From: Lagopus muta
Taxonomy: Eukaryota > Chordata > Aves > Galliformes > Phasianidae
Direction: 5' to 3'
NCBI RefSeq assembly: GCF_023343835.1
Contig: NC_064437.1
Location: forward strand, 50,728,972-50,792,971
DNA: 64,000 nt
In this document: piece by piece, positions 38,511-48,237 of the stretch
How positions within the stretch are numbered: position 1 is the stretch's first letter
Layout: each line of letters begins with the position of its first letter
Made by a program: the position numbers and the translations under genes
The notes under the pieces: model-generated
Databases searched by the model: none
What the model was told of the DNA's origin: nothing
The model's input: the letters and a program-made list of their open reading frames with translations, nothing else

Positions 38511-41500
38511 CTGCAACAGATAAACATAGTTAGTAATGATCTAGCTCTCCATCAACAGATTCCACAGGTGGCTCCATGTACTACTGTGTACATTTGTAGC
38601 CATCCTTGTGGCAGACAAAAGGGTAAGCAAAAGAAATGCAAATACTACATTGATTTACCAGACCTACCTTGAAAACATGTTTCACTAGCCACCACAGCCC
38701 TCTTTTTTTCCTTAGAACAGGCAATAGAAGATGAACTCTCAAACTCTGGACTGAAACCATTCCTAGAATTCTCCCAGTCCTATGTCAGTTGGAGGTGCGT
38801 GTCTACACTTCAGGAGATTCTGAGCTGCTTCTGACAACTGCCTTCAAATCAGTAAATAAAATTGACTGCAGATGGTCCACAGTCAGATCGTGAAACACTG
38901 AAACTTATTACCAGGGAGTTATTGGATTATCGAGTAAGTTCATTAAGGTTCCTAAGCAACAACACAGTTTCCTCTCTCGCAGGCACATATATGCAGAAAT
39001 TATATAATGACCCTCACTTATAAAAGTTCCATGAGCTTAATTTCATGATTGTTTACCCTTATCTATCGGACTTTCTTCTCCTGAAGAAGTCTCCCAGGCC
39101 TAATGGATTCTATTCAGGCATCCATACTGCCTCAGGCCCACTTCAATTACACACTCTTCCTTATTCCACCCACTTTCTCCACCCTTTGCTATAAATAAAA
39201 TATAAATTAAAAATGAAAGCAAACAGGGAGGGTGAACTACTGCTGACCTCAATGCTGTTTCCCAAGAAACCAGCCCTTTTCATATTAATAATTAACAAAT
39301 ATTAATAAATTAATATTATTTAAATATTTAAAATGATAAATATTAACTGGCTGCAGAGGAGGAAAAGTCTTGCCACTGAACCTAGAGGTGAATTAGAACA
39401 AGAAGTTTCCTCACTATCACTTATCTTTGCATCTACATAAAATACTTCTGGTTGCCCTTTCTTCTAAACCACTCTCTAAAGATAACTGAGAGAACTCCCC
39501 ATCCACAACGTGATGCTTTGATAAAAGGATGCTTCACCCCACCCACCGAACCCCAGGGATCTTTGCAGTATCAGCAGCGGGCACTGCTGTGAGTTGCTAA
39601 GCAACTACATATGGTTTTGAGAGGTTGGGTTTGTTTTTAAATTAACAAAACTTGTCACAAACCATTTTGATCCTCCTTGAGATCAGCACTCAAGGCCAAG
39701 AGAATGTTCTTTCTACTAGAGAGCTGGGACTGCATGCCAACACAGTCGGTACGGCACCAGTTCCCACTTTAACCATCCTGAAGCCCCAGGCTTTACTACC
39801 TCAACCAGGACTTAGAAAAGGCAGAAAGCCTACATTCCAAAAAATACAGCCACACTACTGCCGAAATACTTCTATTTAGCAATAGACATTTTCATAAAAG
39901 CAACTATTACAATACCACTAACCAGCACAGGACCAGGACATCCACTGAGTATCTAACAGAACAGATTTTTTTAAATGTCCGTGAATTACATAACACCCTA
40001 ATCCACACTGTCATGCAACAGAAATACAAAATCAACTCCATCCCCAGTATTAAAACAAGCAGAATCAGACTGGCCAATAACTGAAAAGGGAAATCCAAAG
40101 GCAGGCTTATGGGAGAACACAGCACATAGGGCATTGACTTACTTCAGGCGTGATAGCTTGCCTGACTACCACAGAATGAAGCCAATCAAAATAATGGAAG
40201 TGAAATTACAGCAAAGTAAGCTGAAAGGATCTTATATCCAGAATTAAGCCATGGATTAAAAAGAAAACTAAAAGGAATTCATTTCTGTAAGCTGCCCAAT
40301 AAATCTAACCTATCAGAAAAATTATCTGGTAACACTAGAATTTAAACTGCTGTTTCACATCGCCAAAGCATGCGCTTAGGGCAATAAGAAGGTGTCTTAC
40401 TTCCTTTTAAAAATAACACGGTGTGAGTTCTTCTACCAAAAACAAGAACTGCCCTTTTGAAGAATATTTATTTCAAAATATGTTCTGAGGAAAAGTTTGG
40501 TTAAGATAACAATCCTAGCCCATAGAATCATAGAATCACAAGGTTGGAAACGACCGATAAGACCATCTAGTCCAACCATCTTCTCATTACCACTGCATGG
40601 AACGTTGGGCCTCCCAACACTAACCCAATGCCATTTAAGACACTTGAGCTTTTGGCTAAAAGTGCTTAAGTCTGAAAAAAAGAAAAAAAAAGTTTCTGCA
40701 AGTACCCAAGTACTCTCTTCTGAGCAGTGACAGATCTGGCTTTCCAGTCTCACTCCCTGGCCATCTCCATGCGTGGGGTTTCCACATGATCCTTTAACTC
40801 TTGTTTCAAATCCCAGTCAAACACCTCCCAATGCACACCATTTTCTTTGTTTGCATTTTAATTCCAGGCTTTCTAACAACTAGCTTTTGTATTTGAAAGA
40901 CGCAAAGGGTAAAGAAAATAACAGTTTCTTACATATCTTAAGAGTGGAGGTAGGAAAATGCTGACTAAGGGTAAGAAAGTCAGTGAGAAAACCATTCTCA
41001 CAGAACTTTGGGAGCGGGCGATCTGTTCTGCACACAGACAGCACCAGAATAGTTCCCTCAGACCACAGAAAGGCAACAAGAGCACAAGGGCCTGTTTACG
41101 AACTAACCATGGCCATGTAGACAAGATCCAGGCATGAGTCATAAAGCTCAGCTATTGACTTAACTTTCTGCCAGAGACTACAAAAAGAGTCATCCTTGGC
41201 AAGTCAGCACAAGTTTCTCAGGACTTTGAATGCTGTTTTTTCCAAGCTTTGCCTTAGAAGTGACACTAATGTAAATTGCACCAGACCGCTATCTCTTCTG
41301 GCCTCACCGCAGTTCCCTACTTAACAAAGACAGAACTCTATGCATTTTCTACTGGAAAGTCAATTATAATTCATATTTAATATGAAACAGGTCTCAATGC
41401 GGTCGTTTAAGAATTCAGATGAATTAGAAATCGTTTTAAGAAAGCACCAATGTCTTAAAAGGAAGCCAAATTAAGCTCACAAAAACTCTTTGTTGCAAAT

Positions 41501-42060
41501 TTTACAGCGAGTTGATGGCTTCAGTGATTCAAAGTAACCGAGTAAAGCAAAAGACAAAATAAAGAATAGACTCCCACGGAAGAAAGATAAGAACTGCTAA
41601 GGAAGCCACGGCTACAAGCACTGAGTTCCTCCCCCTTACTTTTCGAAGGGCAGCCACGTCCGTTCTCAATACATGAACAGTGCCATTCAGCCTGCTACCC
41701 TGCGCTGTGCAGCCTGAACTTAAAAAACAAACAACAGCGGCACCAGGAAGCGATAGCGACCCTTTCTCATAGGCCAGCCTTTGGCTGCCCCAGACCTCTC
41801 CTCGAGGAGAGAAACGGGGGGTGAGGGTGCAGAGGAGGAGTAGGCCGGGGCCAGACGCGCTCTCGCGGAGCGGCGCCCCCAGGTGCAGGTGCGCGGCGCC
41901 CTCAGCGGCTGCCCGTGCTCACCCCGCGCCCCGCCACGCGTGCCACTCAGCCCCGGCGCCCTCGGGGACGCTTCCTCTTCCTCCGCCCCGCCGGTAATGT
42001 CACCCCGCCGGCAGGGCGCTGCCCCCTGCTCCGTCCGCCAGCCAGCCTCACCCTCCTCAC
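38511..42060 (-). other. SLC35G1: SLC35G1 intron 1
   Basis: This 3.55 kb GT-AG intron separates the CpG-island first exon from the first membrane exon. Its 5' 300 bases are still CpG-rich and contain two weaker CTCF-like motifs (41873-41886 and 42019-42032, 12 of 14 matches each). A CR1 fragment lies at 40520-40650. ORFs in the rest are short and unrecognised. Confidence 0.85.
40520..40650 (-). mobile_element. CR1 LINE 3' fragment within SLC35G1 intron 1
   Basis: On the plus strand it begins 'catagaatcatagaatcaca' then 'aggttggaaacgacc' and 'catctagtccaaccatc', which is the reverse complement of a CR1 3' end. The element therefore reads in the same direction as SLC35G1. The match fades after about 130 bases. 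Confidence 0.85.
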
Positions 42061-42780
42061 CGGGTGCTTTGCAGGAGCGCGGCCAGGGCAAACCCGGGCA
42101 GCAGCCGCAAACGCGGCGCTCTTCGGCGCCCGCCGCCGCCTCTACGCCGGGTGCCGGCTGCAGGCAGGGCCGCCTCGCGTCCGCACCGTCCTCCCGGCCC
42201 CGCGGCCCCTCCAGCTCCTTCCCCGCCGTGGGGGCAACAGCCGTAGCCTCGGCGCCCTGACACAGCACCATGAGGACGCCGGGCCGCGTGCGATGCTGCC
42301 GGCTCTTCGCAAAGCCGGCAGGCACCTGGCTTCCTGCGCATGCGGTGCCGCCGCCCCGCCCCGCCCAGCCCAGCCCCGCCCCTCTCCGCTCCCTCCCCCG
42401 GCGCCAAGCGCTCGAGGAGCGCGGATTACGGTGAGCGGAGTGACGCCCCGCTGGGAAGCAGGCACCTGGCCGCAGCCGGGAGCCGTCACCCCTCGTCGGG
42501 ACGGGCTCTAGTGCTGCCTGTCCTTGGCGACGTCTGCGCTGGCTGCAGCGGTCCCGTATGAGGGACCGTTCCCGGGCAGCCGAGAGCCTCACGGAGAGAG
42601 GCCGAGAGGCGGAGCGAGGCTGCGGCCCCTCAGGAGAGGGAGCTCTCATCTCGCTGGAGAACTCCGGGCCGAGCCGCTGAGTTCGAGAGGGGTGCCGAGG
42701 GGAGATGGAACTGCACGCGACGACGCGGAGTTGTCGCGGGGCGGTGTTGAGTCACCTGAGTGCCCAACGTGAATGCATAT
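41740..42780 (-). promoter_or_regulatory. SLC35G1: SLC35G1 CpG-island promoter with NRF1 and Sp1-type sites
   Basis: The island covers exon 1 and its upstream flank. Just upstream of the start codon it carries a near-perfect NRF1 site (TGCGCATGCGGT at 42335-42346). Next comes a cluster of CCGCCC/CCCCGCCC GC boxes at about 42350-42400. There is no TATA box. This is a typical broad promoter expected to be active in many tissues. Donor-like GTGAGC sites on the plus strand near 42430 leave room for a divergent non-coding transcript. Confidence 0.8.
42061..42271 (-). CDS. SLC35G1: SLC35G1 coding exon 1: variable cytosolic N-terminus
   Basis: The ATG at 42269-42271 opens a 70-codon segment beginning MVLCQGAEATAV, plus one base of codon 71. 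The donor CACCCG|GTGAGG gives phase 1, which fits exon 2. The segment is rich in A, G, E and R, and ends in a cysteine-containing stretch (RRVCGCCPGLPWPRSCKAPG). Its position corresponds to the Cys-rich segment before helix 1 in the human protein; the rest is poorly conserved. The frame stays open upstream to 42649, so a longer N-terminus is formally possible. I chose this ATG because it gives a protein close to the human length (382 versus about 365), although its -3 base is C. The larger ORF through the donor (41720-42649) is an artefact of CpG-rich sequence. Confidence 0.85.
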
Positions 42781-45214
42781 CGCGTTCACATAGGGCTGCT
42801 GCCTCACGATATTGACTGCTCCGTCCTCAGGCAGGAGTTGCACCGCTGTTTAAGAGATATAATGAAGCTAATAATGATAGCGGCTCCGTATTCTGTATGT
42901 CGCAGTTTGAAACTCTGCTAGTTCAGTCTCTGCTCGAGGAGAACAGCTCGGTTTCTTTCCGTGGGCTCATTAACAGTCGTGTCAGTGCGCAGCAGCTGCA
43001 TTGACACCTCAATGGGAGCCTCTGCCAGCTGTGTCGACGGAGGTCAAAACGGAGATGGGACTCAGTGTGCACGTGGAAAGGTGTAGGAAGTGGATCTGCT
43101 CCCTTTTATTGCTCATTGAAGGATACAGAGAAAAACAAAGAATATGCTTTGAATGCTGATTCTTCCCTTTTGAGCAAGTGCAGCTGTTGTCAATAATGGA
43201 AATGGGGAGGAATTTCTATTTTGGAATCTCTAATAAAAGATTTATGCTTCCACTGATCTTTTAGCTGCATAAATTAATTGGTGTTTATTTATTGTTAACA
43301 AGGGGAAATGAAATGTATAGTTTTAGCAAAGTGAGTACTACGTGGTAAATATAGGCTATTTCACATGGAGTATTTCAAGCTTTTCCTCCAGCTTCATCAT
43401 TAAAATTATTTCCAGCTTTCCTCCTCTGATTTAGCACTTTTTATAGCCTGTTCTAATCCACCAGTGGCTGTAAGTAGTAGTTCATTAGGAGCAAGCATTT
43501 GATTAATATGACCAGAATTATTTCAAATAATTCTTAACTAAACGTTACATGCATTGTTATATGAATTATTAAAAAGAGAAAATAAGTCAATTAATAAGCC
43601 TATGATAAAATCAAGATTAACTCTTTTTAAAGATTTACATTTCCTTCTTCTTCCTCTTTCTTTAAGTGAAGAAAATAAGTAAATACCTGCTGCATTGGAT
43701 AGAACCTGCTGTTATTAAGGCTCCTATTGGTATGGTCCACTACTACACTGAAAGCTATGCTAAATCTTTCCACTGAGGAGGTGATCACACAAAGGGGAGA
43801 CTCAGGCCAGCAAAATTTCCCAAGCAAACGTCCTTAATTATAAAATTGTTTTTGTCTAAGGCATCCATCGATCAGCCAGCCCAGTTTAATTCAGAGGGAG
43901 GTGCAAATGCACATGGAAACCCACACTTCCCCCAGAGACTTATGCTTTGCTGTACCCTGGGGCAGCGTTCACAGGTCACTGGTTCATGGACAGAAGCTGT
44001 CCCTCCCCAGAGAGGTGTTGCTGAAGGGCAGTGGTGGAAACAGTGCTTCTGTTCAGGCATTCTTATGGTGGCAAGCCTGCAGGCCTCCAGAGGGAAGACC
44101 TGGCACTCCCCTGTCCAGGCAGTGTCACCCACAAAAGAGCCTCTTACCTAATGAGGAATTGAATAAACTAGGTCTGGAGCCAGCAACATCAGAAACAGCT
44201 GGTTTACTTGACTGTTAAGTAAGGAAAAGCAGAGCCAGAACGTACTACAGGCATAGAGCAAAAATTTAATGAGTTCTTATGAATTGGGGCTATTTGTTGC
44301 AGCCTAATACTTTGTTAAAATATGCAGATTATCTATGTATTTTACAAATTTGCCACTTCTAAACACAAATTAATACTGCAGCATAGACAGTTTCAAGGAG
44401 ACTGCAACACCCTCCTCTGTCTTCCCCACTTTTCTCCCCTGTGTGTCTGGCTTTGAACAGAACATCTAAGGGCAATGCTTGTTTATGCCAAGATACATAA
44501 AGTGTTCTGTTTGCTCCTGGTCAAACTGCCAATAAAACTGCCAGGCTTGTCTCAGCTTGAAAGCTTCCAAGTTCTGTTTGTGAAGTACAGCCCTCTTTTC
44601 TGAATAAGAAGAGCGCTTCCAAAATGACAGAGTGGTTGCAGCTGCCCAAACTAACCAGTAGACAAATGTAATTTGCAGTCAGGCTGCCCTAGATTGGAAA
44701 ATTAAGTAGCTGCATAAATGTGACAAGTCAATGTTTTATGCAGCCCTTTCAAGTATAGATTAAGCCTCATCTGTGCAATACTGTTCTGAGAACTAGCTGT
44801 TCCTTTCCCCAGTGCTTTGCCAGCTTACAACTAACAGTCGAGCAGCAAGCACCTCCTATAGTACCTTTCCTGAGCAAAATCTGTAGAGAGCTTGGGCAAT
44901 TTGTGTTGATTCACGTGTAGCAAGTATATTGATACATATATACATACATTACATACGTTTAATATTCAACTGCAGTATCAGCTAGAATGGTATTTCTGTA
45001 AGTCACCTTTCATGGTACTGTAAGCACAGAGAGGTGACCACCTTTCCTATAGTCACTACTTTCCACGCAGAGTTTTCAAGAGTTACTTTTTTGAAGGAGT
45101 ACTCTTTGTCAGTTCTTACCCAGAATTTGCGCAGACGCTTTTTGTCCTTATAAATCCTAGAAACAAGTCAGTGCTACATTACAGATTGAGATATAGACCT
45201 GACAGGTAAAGTGC

Positions 45215-45476
45215 TGTAATGAGTCATCTGGTTTAGGTTGGATATTAGGAGAAACTTTTTCTCTCAAAGGGTGGTCAGGCACTGGAATGGCTGCCCAAGG
45301 AGGTGGTGGAGTCGCCGTCCCTGGCAGTGTTCAAGAGGCGCCTGGATGAGGAGCTACGAGATACGGTTTAGTAGCTTGTGGCACTGATAGGAATGGGAGG
45401 GTGGTTGGACTGGATGATCTTGCAGGTCGTTTCCAACCTTGTGATTCTGTGATTCTGTGATTCTGTGATTCTGTGG
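45215..45476 (+). mobile_element. Well-preserved CR1 3' end with octamer tail
   Basis: The copy reads through the CR1 3' region with little decay: 'ggttggatattaggagaaac', 'ggtcaggcactggaatggct', 'ctgcccaaggaggtggtgg', 'ggttggactggatgatcttg', 'caggtcgtttccaacctt'. It ends in about four tandem ATTCTGTG octamers (45441-45475), the hallmark CR1 terminus. It is 5'-truncated. The intact octamer array suggests a younger insertion than the others here. Confidence 0.93.
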
Positions 45477-46321
45477 TCTTGGTCTATGCCTGGTGAGCAA
45501 TCTTTTGCCGTTTAGCCTCCATCTCCCTGCCTGCGAGCTCAGTCTCTGACTCCTCAAAGTGTCTTTTCAGAAATTCTAACAGAGCAGGCACAAATGACAA
45601 AGCAATTACGTGAGTTTTGTGGAGAACCGTGGGAGTTATCTACGAGACTGTAAGAACTTTATCCACATCATTTATTTCATCCTATACTGAGATTCACTTT
45701 TGAAGCACTGTTGCTTCTTAGAGGTTTAGTGGAAACTAAAAATTATGAACAGAATTGGTCCTGGAGCCAAACTAGCCCTTCCTCATCTCACATGAGGACA
45801 GCACTGGCTCTGCATGGCACAGGTGGAGAATACAGCAGACTGGGATTCAGGGTACTGCATATGGAACACCCCTAGTGATGGTTAGCCCAGTGTGATCTTA
45901 ACACAGCTGTGTCAGCACTATTATGTACTATATAAACTGTAAGAATATTATAAGATTTAAAACAGCAAATTGTGCTGTTGTCTTTTATTCTATAAAAATC
46001 CTACTTCTTTAAAACCAATTTTAAGACCTTAATTTGATATTTAAATTGTCTAGCAATAAGTTAATTGAAACCAATACAGGCTAATGCAAAAGTAACACGG
46101 TAAATAAAACTTGCATTTGCTCCTTTCCTTCTGAAAATGTTTAGCAAGAAAGTAGATAAGAATTACTTTATCAGCTCCTGAAATGTGTCCAACTCCTAAG
46201 TGCATTGTAATAGCAGTTTACCTCTGCACGTGAATACCATAAAACAAAAAATTATTGCAGCACCAGAGGTTCACTGCTCAGGTCAGTCATTCAAATTCAT
46301 GGTCAACCGAGAGTTGTTCAG

Positions 46322-47232
46322 AAATCATCGAATGGCTGAGGTTGGTAGGCATATCTGGTGCCTTGAAAGGTCATCTAGTTGAATACCCTGATCAAAGCAG
46401 GGCAGCTAGAGTGGGTTGTTCAAAACTGTGTCCCCTGCCGCTTTGAGCATCTTCAAGTATGGAGACTGCACCCCTTCTATCAGCAACATGCTCCAGTGTT
46501 CAATTCTCACATTAAAATAAAAATAAAAATAAATAAATAAATAAATCTATGTTTAAATTGATCTCTTTTTTAAAAATTTTAATTTTTGCCCATGGCCTGT
46601 CATCCTGTTAGTGCACACCACTGAGAAGAGCCTGACTTCATCTTGTTAGTGCCTCCCCCCACCGTCAGATATTTGCACATATTGATAAGATCCTCCCAAA
46701 ACTCATTCTTCTTCAGGCTGAACAGACTTAGCTCTCTCGGCCTCTTTTTGTCTGACAGGTACTTCAGTTAATCATCTTCAAGGCCATTTGCTAGCCTTGT
46801 ACCAGTAAGTCTATGACTTTCCTTACTGGGGAGCCAAGAACTGGACACAGGACTCCAGATGTGTATCATGAGCGCCAAATAAAGAGTTAATACTCTTCCT
46901 AATGCATCAAGGGTGCATTGCTGACTCATGTCCAGTTTGGCCATCAGGATAATCAGGTCCTCTGCTTTCCAGCTGGTCAGACCATTTGTCCAGCCTGTCA
47001 AGATACCAAGGTAGCAAAATAATTTGCTGTATCAACCATTCCACCCAATTTTTTATTATCTTCAAACTTCCTGAGGTTGCACTCTGTCCCATCATTGAGA
47101 TTGTCAATGAAGATGCTACACAGTTCCAGTCCTAGTATCTGTTCCTGAGGTATACCCTGAGCTATTGGCCTCTGCTCTATCACCCCCTGAGCATGGCAGA
47201 TCTGATCGTTTTCAATCTACCTCACTTCTTTA
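46322..47232 (-). mobile_element. CR1 LINE fragment, about 0.9 kb, reverse orientation
   Basis: On the plus strand it starts 'aaatcatcgaatggctgagg' and 'aggtcatctagttgaat'. Further along are 'cttcaggctgaacagac', 'ccaagaactggacacaggac', 'gttgcactctgtcccatcat' and 'gaggtataccctgagctat'. These follow the reverse complement of the long 3' part of a CR1 element. It is diverged, and ORFs inside it are broken. An (A/T)-rich simple repeat at 46513-46546 lies inside it. The match ends near 47232, where the promoter-like segment begins. Confidence 0.85.
46513..46546. repeat. (AAAAT)n/(AAAT)n simple repeat
   Basis: Pentamers AAAAT grade into tetramers AAAT within the reverse CR1 copy. Confidence 0.9.
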
Positions 47233-47880
47233 GGCTCATTGCATGGGAACTGCTGAGTCACGGCCTGAACCTCTGATTAATCACCTGAGGCGAGCCATGA
47301 GTCAGCCAGAGGAGCACAGGTGAAGGCAATTCACCTGTGCTGCCAGAAGGGGTGGAGCCTGGCTGCACCCCTCCTAGACCTATTTAAGAGCTGGCTACCA
47401 GAAGGGAGGGGTCTCTTCTGGAGATCCCCTCTTTTGGTGTCTTCTGGTGAGCTCAGCTGAAGGGTAAGCTCTTCCACTTATTCTCTTTTTGTGATCGTTG
47501 TCTGCTTTGCCTTGCTCTCTTGTTTATATTGTGATTATAACATCTTGATATCTATTGATTATACACAATTATATTGTGATTATAACATCTTAGTTATACA
47601 CTCATCTTGAGCAAGAGCTATTAATCAGCAATACATATTACTATTGTTTATATGTTTATGTAAAATGTTGATGTATATGTGTACATAAACCTATAATACC
47701 TCATTATAGATAAATATTTATTCAAGAAAAGCTGGACTGGAAATTGTTGGGACAAGTAAATGATTTTATTCATGTTGGATTAACAATGTGAATGCTTATA
47801 GCTAAGTACTGGGATGATCATTAATAAACTCTGTTTATTGTTGGTCAGGAAACAGCTCTGCCTCACCAAACCTAAGAGAC
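47233..47880 (+). mobile_element. Promoter-like, LTR-like element between CR1 copies
   Basis: In order on the plus strand there are: an NF-E2/MARE site (TGCTGAGTCAC at 47251-47261); a second AP-1 core (TGAGTCA, 47298-47304); an 11-bp inverted repeat of E-boxes (47314-47340); CACCC-type blocks near 47350-47375; a TATA-like TATTTAAG (47381-47388); a donor-like GGTAAGC (about 47464); and AATAAA (47823-47828). Enhancer, TATA and poly(A) signal in one 650-bp block flanked by other transposons is the layout of a solitary retroviral LTR. I could not fix TG...CA ends or a target duplication, and I do not recognise the family. An unrelated lncRNA promoter is the main alternative. Confidence 0.45.
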
Positions 47881-48014
47881 CTTAGTGGGAGGCCAAGACT
47901 TGTACAGAGAGAGAAAAGCTAAAACTGAACTCAAATTGATTTATGAATTATACAAAATCCTTGGGAGAATTTGGGTCTGAACAGAAGCCTGGGGAGCAAT
48001 TGGAAACAAACTGA

Positions 48015-48237
48015 AACACAGGAGGGTTTGTCTTTACATCAGAAAACACTTTTTGACAATAAGGGTGATGGAATGCCAGTATAGGTTGCTTGGGGAGGTA
48101 GTGGAGACTCCACCCTTGGAGCTGTTTAAAAGCTGTCTGGACAAAGTCCTGGGCCATTGACTCTGGAGGGCCCTGCATAGGGTCAGACTGGATGACCTCA
48201 AAGTTCCCTTCCAACCTCAGCCATTCTATGATTCTGT
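48015..48237 (+). mobile_element. CR1 LINE 3'-end fragment
   Basis: It shows 'ggttgcttggggaggtagtg', 'cacccttggagctgtttaaa', 'gactggatgacctcaaagtt' and the terminal 'ccattctatgattctgta', in CR1 order. It is truncated at the 5' side and moderately diverged. It lies opposite in direction to the CR1 at 46.3-47.2 kb. Confidence 0.88.

Noticed and set aside
42262-42284. REST/RE1-like site near CAGCACCATGAGGACGCC
   Set aside because: Only the left half-site matches; the right half is not at accepted spacing.
41720-42649. 309-codon minus-strand ORF over the SLC35G1 island
   Set aside because: Only 42061-42271 of this frame is the SLC35G1 first exon; the rest reads through a consensus splice donor and upstream GC-rich DNA.
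45441-45475. Tandem octamers as a CRISPR-like or satellite array
   Set aside because: They are the normal 3' tail of a CR1 LINE.
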